DNA of 64,000 bases from NCBI RefSeq assembly GCF_003112455.1, contig NZ_BDQX01000430.1:167096-231095 (forward strand), read 5' to 3'. Below are positions 16,567 to 25,400 of this stretch, piece after piece. The notes under the pieces were generated by a model. The model was not told the origin of the DNA and ran no database searches. It saw only the letters and a program-made list of their open reading frames with translations. The stretch comes from Paenibacillus agaridevorans (GTDB lineage: Bacteria > Bacillota > Bacilli > Paenibacillales > Paenibacillaceae). The position numbers were made by a program, and so were the translations under genes. Positions within the stretch are counted from its first letter, which is position 1; each line of letters begins with the position of its first letter.

Positions 16567-17925
16567 TCATACCGCGGCTTCGGTTATGCCAAGTTCCGCA
16601 TTACCTGCAAGCAGCAGCTTTTGCAAGAGATCTATAGGCACATCGCGGGTATCGCAACGCAGCTGAGCCGCCAACGCCGCCGCCGTGCCGGCCGCTTGCC
16701 CGATCGCCATGCAGCTAGGCGTCAGACGCGTTGTAGCCTGGGCCTCGTGAGAGGTGGAAATACAGCGGCCCGCCAGCAGCAGATTGGCCGTTTGGAGCGG
16801 AACGATGCTCCGGTAAGGAATATCGTAGGCACCGCCCTCCCGGATAAAGTTGGCGGTCACTCCCTTTCCTTCCGGATTATGAATATCGATCGGATATCCG
16901 CTGCGCGCAATAACATCCGCAAATTTGCGGGCGCTCAGCACATCCTGGCCGCTGAGCACATACTGCCCGATCATTCTCCGAGTCTCCCTGACGCCTATTT
17001 GGGTGCCGACGGCGGAAACGGAGGCGCGCTCAAAGCCGGGAATGTTTAGCTGCAAAAAGGTTTCCAGCTCCAGCACCTGCTTGCGCCCTTCAATCTCCGC
17101 CTTGGTCAGATCCTCGCTATTGGTAGGATCCAGTCCCGACACGCGGGACGTATTAATTAGCACCTCGTCCTCGCCGGGGCCGCTGAAAAACAATAGTCCG
17201 TCCCGCAAGATAGGCAACCGCGCCTCTCTCCACTTGCTGTAAAACCCCATAATTCCGGTTAACGGCAACCGGTCCAGCTCGGAAATCAACGACTTCTCGT
17301 AAAATTCCGAGGGGTTATTTTTCATATATTGTTTGATTGCCTGCAAATCTACGCCGCGCATGCGGAACTTCATCGTCATCGGCTGCAGCTTCCCATTATC
17401 GTTGCCTTTCTCCCAAGGAGCGCCGGCCATATAGGCGACATCGCCATCTCCTGTCGCGTCAACGTATACCTTTGCTTTCAGTTCCCTGATGCCGTTTTTT
17501 CCATATAACCTAATGGCGCCGATGCGCTCCCCTTCGGTCTCTACATGGATAACGGAAGTATGAAGCAAAATATCCGCGCCAGCTTCCGCGAGCATATCGC
17601 AGGCCAATACTTTGTATACCTCTGGATGGTAAGGAGTTAACGTATGGGTGAAGCCGATCGTATCCCGCAGATGACCCGGCGAAGCCCCGAGCGCCATCAG
17701 CCGGTCCACAATTTCCTGGGCCAGTCCTTTAATCACTTGCTCTCCGGAAGCCGCGTGAAAGGTCATCCACGGGTAGACCATCGCTGCCGTGGACATGCCG
17801 CCGAGAAAGCCGTAACGCTCTATCAGAATGGTTTTGGCGCCGGAACGAGCAGCGCTGATCGCTGCGGTTATGCCTGCCGGGCCGCCTCCCAAAACCGCCA
17901 CATCGTATTTTTCCAAGTCGTGCAT
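16567..17925 (-). CDS. FAD-dependent oxidoreductase (FAD_oxidored family)
   Basis: 452 residues. The N-terminal dinucleotide fold AVLGGGPAGITAAISAARSG (residues 10-29) and the acid-ended strand ILIERYGFLGG bind FAD. DATGDGDVAYMAG near residue 155 is the second conserved FAD motif, and LLLAGRCISTSHEAQATTR near 395 is the C-terminal FAD-binding segment. The family is common in Paenibacillus and planctomycete sugar loci, where members probably oxidise a sugar or its derivative, but the reaction is not defined. No signal peptide. Two LacI-type operators lie 26-61 bp upstream, so expression should respond to the LacI regulator encoded next to it. Confidence 0.82.
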   Translation of the reverse strand: MHDLEKYDVAVLGGGPAGITAAISAARSGAKTILIERYGFLGGMSTAAMVYPWMTFHAASGEQVIKGLAQEIVDRLMALGASPGHLRDTIGFTHTLTPYHPEVYKVLACDMLAEAGADILLHTSVIHVETEGERIGAIRLYGKNGIRELKAKVYVDATGDGDVAYMAGAPWEKGNDNGKLQPMTMKFRMRGVDLQAIKQYMKNNPSEFYEKSLISELDRLPLTGIMGFYSKWREARLPILRDGLLFFSGPGEDEVLINTSRVSGLDPTNSEDLTKAEIEGRKQVLELETFLQLNIPGFERASVSAVGTQIGVRETRRMIGQYVLSGQDVLSARKFADVIARSGYPIDIHNPEGKGVTANFIREGGAYDIPYRSIVPLQTANLLLAGRCISTSHEAQATTRLTPSCMAIGQAAGTAAALAAQLRCDTRDVPIDLLQKLLLAGNAELGITEAAV

Positions 17926-17950
17926 AGAAAATCAACTCCAAATCGTTTTT

Positions 17951-17986
17951 TGGAGCGCTCCCAATTTAGGAATTGGGAGCGCTCCA
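17951..17986. promoter_or_regulatory. paired LacI-family operators O1 and O2
   Basis: TGGAGCGCTCCCA (17951-17963) and TGGGAGCGCTCCA (17974-17986) are inverted copies whose centres are 24 bp apart. Together they also form a long hairpin (16-bp arms) followed on the plus strand by ATTTTTTATT. The GAGCGCTC core is that of LacI/CcpA-family sites. They precede the FAD oxidoreductase and match O3 at 19141. Confidence 0.7.
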
Positions 17987-18043
17987 TTTTTTATTGTAAA
18001 GATAGGACATCGGCCGTCAGCCGTGTCCCCGTAATGTTCCTCG

Positions 18044-19057
18044 TCAGGCTGTTCCTCTAATAATCAAATCGCTTTCAATAACGACATCCTTGGACGCGTG
18101 CCAGTCCAACTCGCCCCGCAGCATATCCAGCAACAGTTCCACGGCATGCTGCCCAAGCTTTTGCTTATGCTGTCTGACCGTGGTCAACGGCGGGTTCATA
18201 AAGGCTGCGGCTTGAATATCGTCATAACCAATAACGGCGATATCCTGCGGAACGCGGTAGTTATGCATCGTTAAAGATTCAATGGCGCCCAGCGCCATTA
18301 GATCGTTGGCGGCAAACACCGCATCGAATGCAAGACCTTCCGCAATCAGCCGATCCATTTGCTTGCGCGCTTCCTCCTGCTCGGCTTTGCCGACTGCCAC
18401 CCATTCCTGCCTAAACTCAATGCCCGCGTCATGCAAAGCCCGCTTGTAGCCGGCATAACGCTCCTCCTCATGCGGAGTGCCGATCAAGCCTTGAATATAT
18501 ACGATCGATCGTTTGCCCTGGCTGATCAAATAATTCGTTGCATCGTACGTCCCCTGGCGATAATCGGAGGTTACGCAGGCAAGCGGCAGCCCATCGTAGA
18601 TGCGTTTTCCAATGAGCACGAACGGAATGCCCTGGTCTCTGTAAAATTGCAAATACTCCTCACGGATGTTTTCGCCCATAATAATGAGCCCGTCGATTTT
18701 GCGGCTGATCGCGATTTTTTTCCAATACTCGTGATCATAATCGCTTCGATTGGAAAACAGCAGCAAATCATAGCTGTTCATAGCCGTTATAAGCTGAATG
18801 CCTTGAAGCACTTCATAGAAAATATGGTGCGTCAAAAAGTCCAGCTTGGCGCCAAATACGATAACGCCGATATTCCCGGTTTTGCCGCCAGCCAGACTGC
18901 GCGCCTGGGGATGCGGCGTATATCCCTTCTCGGCGATAATAGCCAGCACCTTCTGCCGCACTTCCGGCTTTACGCTCGGCTGATTATTAATGACCCGAGA
19001 TACGGTGCCTCTGGAAACTCCCGCGAGAGCTGCGATGGATTCCAATGTATGCTTCAC
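18044..19057 (-). CDS. LacI-family transcriptional regulator
   Basis: 337 residues. The N-terminal helix-turn-helix and hinge are textbook: LESIAALAGVSRGTVSRVIN followed by NQPSVKPEVRQKVLAIIAEKGY and hinge RSLAGGKTGNIGV. The rest is a sugar-binding-protein-like core with AAFAANDLMALGAIESL equivalents (VFAANDLMALGAIESLTMH) and VIGYDDIQAAAFMNPPLTTV. It should repress until a sugar effector is bound. GTG 19057 is chosen because GGAGG lies 5 nt before it and the protein then starts MKHTLESIA, as family members do; upstream ATGs at 19069 and 19102 are poorer. Operators O1/O2 lie downstream before the FAD oxidoreductase and O3 lies before this gene, indicating autoregulation. Confidence 0.9.
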   Translation of the reverse strand: MKHTLESIAALAGVSRGTVSRVINNQPSVKPEVRQKVLAIIAEKGYTPHPQARSLAGGKTGNIGVIVFGAKLDFLTHHIFYEVLQGIQLITAMNSYDLLLFSNRSDYDHEYWKKIAISRKIDGLIIMGENIREEYLQFYRDQGIPFVLIGKRIYDGLPLACVTSDYRQGTYDATNYLISQGKRSIVYIQGLIGTPHEEERYAGYKRALHDAGIEFRQEWVAVGKAEQEEARKQMDRLIAEGLAFDAVFAANDLMALGAIESLTMHNYRVPQDIAVIGYDDIQAAAFMNPPLTTVRQHKQKLGQHAVELLLDMLRGELDWHASKDVVIESDLIIRGTA

Positions 19058-19140
19058 TGCAACCTCCATACACCATATCCTTCTTGCCAACAAGCTGCCC
19101 AATTGCCATTCGTAAAGAAGGTTCTATAGTGGCGCCCCAA

Positions 19141-19160
19141 AATTGGGAGCGCTCCAAATT
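19141..19160. promoter_or_regulatory. LacI-family operator O3
   Basis: AATTGGGAGCGCTCCAAATT is palindromic at 9 of 10 pairs and shares the TGGGAGCGCTCCA core with O2. It lies 84 bp upstream of the lacI GTG start. Confidence 0.7.
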
Positions 19161-19240
19161 GTTTTATATTCCTAGTATCCTTTATTCCGGTCTTGTTTGT
19201 CAACGTCTTTTTGATGCGCAAAAAATGGCCAAAAAAAATA

Positions 19241-19255
19241 CGTCTCAAAAAGCAT
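19241..19255. repeat. half copy of the CGTCTCAAAA palindrome family
   Basis: CGTCTCAAAAAGCAT preceded by a run of eight A residues, identical to one arm of the perfect copy at 36817, but the second arm is missing (CCCTTATGAC follows). The rest of the 438-bp gap 19058-19494 holds operator O3 and two terminators; no gene is seen. Confidence 0.5.
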
Positions 19256-19364
19256 CCCTTATGACTTTATATATAGAAACCCACTCCCATTCGTTGTCGC
19301 GGTTTACTTATAAACGTTAGTAGTCTTTAATTGTTTCGCTATCCTGCCCTTAATAGCTTAAAAA

Positions 19365-19396
19365 AGGAGCAGCCGCCGCTCAGGCAAACTGCTCCT
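19365..19396 (-). terminator. second terminator after the giant GH53-like gene
   Basis: AGGAGCAG (19365-19372) pairs with CTGCTCCT (19389-19396), followed on the minus strand by TTTTTTAAG. Confidence 0.65.
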
Positions 19397-19450
19397 AGAT
19401 GTAGAATGATCCCAGGTATAGCCCTCTTTCAATTGTATTGACAAAAAAGG

Positions 19451-19485
19451 GACCTCACATCCCATGAAGCATTCGATGTGAGGTC
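19451..19485 (-). terminator. first terminator after the giant GH53-like gene
   Basis: GACCTCACATC (19451-19461) pairs perfectly with GATGTGAGGTC (19475-19485) and is followed on the minus strand by CCCTTTTTTG, 10 nt past the stop. With the next hairpin it makes a tandem terminator that isolates locus B from locus A. Confidence 0.8.
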
Positions 19486-19494
19486 TGAAAAAAT

Positions 19495-22400
19495 TTAGAA
19501 TTTTAGATTCAATAAACGAAAGACAACAGCTGCTGCCTGTGCACGGGTGGTTAGCTGCTTCGGACAGAATGCGCCGTCATCCATCCCATTCACAATTCCG
19601 ATAGCTTGAAGACTTTCTACTGCTTTGAACGCATAATCGGATATGGTACTATGATCTACAAATGTCGCCGAAGTATTTGTATGATTGAAACTAGTTGTTC
19701 CCGCAATCTGAATGGAACGGAATATCATGACCGCCATATCTTCCCGTGTAATGGCATCATTAGCCCCAAAATGTTGATCAGACTTTCCGTTGACAATACC
19801 GAGCCGATATCCGGCCGATACCACTTCATAATACCAGTCGTCTGAATTGACATCCTCGAATGCATCAACGGGTGATTGAGATGATGATGTCAAATCCAGT
19901 GCCTTCAAAATCATCTTCAGGAATTCAGCACGGGTGATTGCACGATTAGGAAGGAAGGATTGTGCAGATGCTCCCTCAATAATTTGTTTGGCGGCCAGAG
20001 ATTTAATCATCTCTCTTGCCCACGGCACCGTTTCCAAATCCTCAAACAGGTCTGGCACATACGCGATTGCATAATAGCTGAAATCCTTCGGCTGGAACGT
20101 TATTTCTTTCGCTTCGGCATTGAATTGACTATTCTTAACGACTTCCAGCTTTCCACTATCGTTTACGAAATAAACTACTAAATTGCTTGGTACTTCACCT
20201 GCTTGAAGGGTGTACGAAAAATTGACCTTAACATTGTTGGCAAAGATTGGCGTTTGTCCATCGATCAGAAGACTGAGATCGTATACCGGATGGTTGCCGA
20301 TTTGTGCAGCCGCTTCAGTAGACAACGTTTTCGAATCAACCATACGCAAGGTGAAATGCAATTGTTGGCTCTCCCTGGTCAAAATTTTGGAGCTCTCGTC
20401 CACGTCAATTTCAATTCTTACCGTGCCGTACTCAACCACAATGGTAGAGATACGCTCAGGCCCCACCAACAGTCGTTGAACAGGCAAAGTCAGATCCAGA
20501 AAAGCGCCAAGGTGATCTGAATTAATCTGAATATTAAATTTCTCATTACTGCTTTCCTTAAGGATGCTGACCGTTTCGGATTCGGTCAACTGGACCTTGA
20601 TATTTCCCTTAGCATCCGGAGCAGTTGTCCAAACTCCTTTCCCGTCGATGATGTCCAGATTTGAAGGAGACGTAGAATTACCGCCTGACGAGGAGGAGCC
20701 ATTATTGCCAGCAGCCTGTACGGTGACTTGTGTTGTCGCTGTGAACGCGCCATCAGCTGTTGTCACGGTGATAACAGCTATTCCTGCCTGTTTCGCTACA
20801 ATAAGGCCGCTCGTACTTACCTCCGCTACATCCGATTGGCTCGAGCTCCAGACTACGGCTCGATTGGTCGCGTTCGCCGGCGCTACCATTGCCGACAGTT
20901 GTGAGGTGATTCCCTCCGTCAACGTCAGCTCCGTTGGAGAGACGCTTACCCCTGTTACTGGCACATCGCTAGGCTCAGATGTAGATGGCCCGAATCCTCC
21001 TTTAGCTTGGAAGACCTCGACTCCAATCCAGCCGCTGCCCTGCGCTTCAAGAACGGTCAGCTGGATAAATCTTGTATTCGTCTCTGGGGGTATTACTTCC
21101 GATACTCTGTAACGGATTCCGTTCGAGTTATCCGATTGTCTTGCCGCATCGAACGCTTCACCATGGAAATCGTCACTGCGATCAACCACAGTTTCCCAAT
21201 CTGCGCCATTCTCCGACACGCTGATTGTATACCGCTGTGGCGCCCACGAAACCATATAAATGTCTGTTAGCGTCCCAATGTCGCCAAGGTCGAGGTTCCA
21301 TGAAGCTTCCGTGTTCCCGCCAGGTGACCACGCCGTATCCCGATAGGACATGGTGCGGGCATTGATTAAAGGATTGGCTGGTCCAAGGTTGGTCGCTGAT
21401 GCTGTAGCGCTCACCAAGCCTCCCTGATAATCATACCACGAGGAAATATCCTCGGTTACTTCAATCAGAATAGCGTCTTCGTTCCCTAGGGCATCTTTGA
21501 CGGTAATGGCTGTAGTACCGCTCTCGACTGCTGTCAGCTCCCCTATCTCATTTACAGTCGCAATGGACGAATTATCAGAGTTCCACTGCAACGGCAGATT
21601 CGATGCTTCAACCTCCAACTGTACCGTTCTGCCTTTGGAAATCGGGTAACCGGGATCGTTTAATACAACGGCATTGGGCTCCTCTCCATCTGTAAAGATA
21701 AATACCAATGTACGCGTTTCTTCTTTGCGGAAGAAATCCAGCGTAAAAGTAACGGTTACCTGTCCCGTTGACCCAGCGGATAGTTCGCCCTGCTCATTTA
21801 TTGTTGCATCCCCTGATGTTACCTTCCAATTGTAAGAATAAATATCAGAAGTGCCGTCTCCCCCTGTGGCAATGAAGGTCAACTTAGGCTTCGCATCTAC
21901 TGCCAGCTCTACGGGGCCAAGGTATTCCTCGCCATCCGCATACACCTGGATCACTTCAGAAGCATTTGGTCTCCCTATTGTGACTTTCACATCTTCGTAG
22001 ACTTCAGGCGTGCTTAACGAAGAAATTCGAATGTAGTCAGTAGTGCTTTGAATCGCCTCGTAGTTGCCATAGTCAACGAATAAAGCTTCGTTCAAGCCAA
22101 TTGTACCGTCCGATTCAATTGCCAGCTTATCTGCTAAATCTCCGAGAGGCGTGAACACAAGGTTCTGATCTGTTACGGACGGAATGACGCGCGCATTGAT
22201 CTTCGCGGTAGCGCTCAAAGCCCCTCTGACCGGAACCAGCTTGATCCCTTCGCTTTCGTTCTTGTTTATCGCTTGCACGTCAAATTCAATTTTTTCTGGA
22301 CGTATGGATGTCGTATACACAGCCAAATTATCAATCGTCGTCGTCCATGATGCTAGGGAGTTGAAATAATGCGAAAAGGCTAACGCACCTATGCTGTTTG

Positions 22401-25400
22401 AGTAGCTAACCCTGGAATCCATAACGATGTCCGATACAGTAGCGATAATGTCAGATTTTTGTTTATCTGTCACGGTAAAGCTGATCGTTCGGGCTTTGAA
22501 ATCCAATTTGACCCGAACATTGTACTCTTTGTTTGCTCCTTTTAATCCGTGACCTACATTAGCCGTATCGGAATACGTTCCACCAGCTCCGCCGCCCCCG
22601 TGGATGTAATTGAAAATTCCATTGACATCCCCGTTTCTTGTTGGCATTGCTGTTGAGCCATTATACATGTAAAATGTCATTTCATAATCCGTGCCGGATA
22701 TGCTAGGATACGTGGCTAAAGCCAGATACGTATTACCGCTTGCATCTTCGAGTGAAATATGTGCGCCCCTGGACCGGTTATCCGGTGTGAAAGACCCTAC
22801 ATTCCAATCAAAATCAACAACCACTTGATCGCCGCTTACCGGCGTAAACATTCTCCGGCTTAGCGTAGGTGGCGCTCCGTTGCCTCGTTGACTTTTAACG
22901 GCAGCTTGCATTTTTTTATCTCCGTCCACATCAACCACTTCATACGCAAATGTATGGCTATCCGTAAATCCGCCTTTAGAGCCTAGTTCGTAGTTCTCCC
23001 AGTCGTCACTAATATTTGGCACGTAAATTGTAGCGCTTTCAGTATATCCTCCATCCAAAGCTTCAGCTGTAATCACGGCCACACCAGACTTGTGGGCGGT
23101 TACGATGCCATTTGCGTCAACTGAAGCAACCGCGTCATTGTTAGAGGACCAGACAACGCTAGTATTTGTAGCTTCCTCGGGTGAAAAGACGGCTACCAAT
23201 TGATTAACAGGCTTTATCTCTCCTTTACCCGCCGAATCAGGAGAAAAATAATTGGATTTTATCCACAGCTCATTAGCCGACAACCCCATAGCAACTGGAG
23301 AAATAGGCTGCTTCACTACCGTTACCACACTCTCCGCGGTTACACCGCTACCGTCCGCCGAAGTCGCAATAATTGTACCCGAACCTTCCTGCAGCCCAGT
23401 CACAGTACCATTGTGGTCGACGGAAATAATCCCTTCATCTCCCGGCTTCACACGCCATACAACATTTTTGTTCACTGCATTATCCGGCAGCGACATAGGA
23501 ACGAGTGTTTTGTTATGTCCTACGAGTATCCCTATCTTATTGTTGGAGAGCAGGATTTGTTCCACCAATACGTCTGTTACAGTGATCGTAATAGAGTCCT
23601 TTATGGTAGGGTTCGAATCGGAAATAGCCGTTATCTTTACGACACCAGGGGTAATGGCGGTAACCCATCCATTTGAATCCACTTTAGCAATATTTTCATT
23701 ATCGCTAAGCCAATTCACCTTGTAGAAGGATGCATCATTAGGAGTTATGGAAGCGGCTAACTGCAAGTTCCTCCCAGCGCGTACCAAACTGTCCTCTTGA
23801 TGGATGGATACCTCCGCAACATCCGTTTGAGCTACCATTACACTAAAATTCACGGCAGCAGCTCCATCGCTTGATGTAGCAGTAACCGTAACCGTTCCGC
23901 CTTTGGCGGGATTCAACTGAACCACTGGTTCCAATTTGGAGGAAGAGAGCTTATCGTTAAGCGTACGCATGACTCTGTCATCGGTTTCCCAAGTGTCGCC
24001 ATACCACCAGGCGACTTCAGGATCGGATACGGCATAAACAACGGCTTTATCGGTGGGATTGCCAGCAAGTACAGTTTTAAACTTGATCTTATCGTATGGT
24101 TTCGCATTAATCGTAGTCCCTGCCGATATGATTCCCGAATCAATGCTGCTTCTATTTCTTATGACTTCATAGGAAATTTGAATATCGCTGGCCTGATCGG
24201 CTTCTAATATAGTCACCGTTACAGATTTGGAGATGCTTCCAATAGTTGCCGTTATGAGGGCTGTACCTTCAGACTTGCCTTTCACAAAACCGTAATTCGA
24301 TACTTCGGCTACAGTGGGATCATCTGATGTGTAACGAATCTTGTAATCCTTAAGCAATTTGTCCACTGGAGCGATTGTAGGCTGTAAGCGGCTGATTTCG
24401 CCAACTTTCAAAGTCAAGTCGTTGTTGGAAAAGGTTAGGTCGGTTACTTCTTCAACTTCATAATTCGTGCCATTATACCTCAACGGATTATATACGGCAT
24501 CCGATGTTTTTTTTGAATGTCCCCTATGCAGAAAAGCAAACATGCTGTCCATCATATCGCCCGGTTTACCGCTCTGCGAACTGCCCATTTCTTTTATGCT
24601 TTCCGTTCCATTGTTAAACAATATACGTTTACTACCCCCAGCTGTTTCTCCAGCTTTGTGGCCGGCTCCGTATATCGCGATTGGCTCTGCATTCCAATAA
24701 TAAAAGCCTCTTGTTGTGCCGTATGGATTGGGCATATCGAGCGGGGCCTGTATATAATCCAATAAAAAATTGTACTGGCCTGACGGAGAAGCACTGTAAT
24801 ATTGCGTCAATGCCATCGTGCTTTCAGTATCCGTAATGGGGGACTCTCGCGTAAATGAGAAACCTGTTTCCACGTTAATATAGTCGTAGAATTTTGTTGC
24901 ATTATTTTGCATCGCAGCGTTCATCATGATGAATTGGCCGGTCGTTTCCCGTCCTCCATAAAGCGAAAAAGCCATTCCGTCAAATTCGGCGCCGCGATTC
25001 GCGAAAGCCTGGAAAAAACCTGAGATTTGCGCTGCATTGTACCCCGTATTCGTATGTATCGTGTGAATGACTCCGGGATAAACGCTTTTTGCCGCGCGAG
25101 TAGAAGCTGTAATAATGGCAGCATGTTCATTGTATTTCGAACCCATTGCTACCGGGAATAGCAAGCCGCCATCTTGTTCATTCCCATGCTTCACGGAAAT
25201 GATATCGACGCCCGCAGTCTTCATTTCGCTAAGCGTATCGTAAACATAGTTATAAACGGCCGTCTCCAGCATCCCAATATCGGGATTGGACAGCTTCCCA
25301 ACATAATCCTTTTCAATCCATTCATAAGGCATGTGTGCCTTGGCCGCGCTAATCCATGTATCGCTATAATGGAAGCTAGGCGTATAGGTCATATTTAATT

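Noticed and set aside
17951..18000. O1/O2 hairpin as a plus-strand terminator
   Set aside because: It has a T-run on the plus strand but no plus-strand gene upstream; the repeated operator core explains it better.
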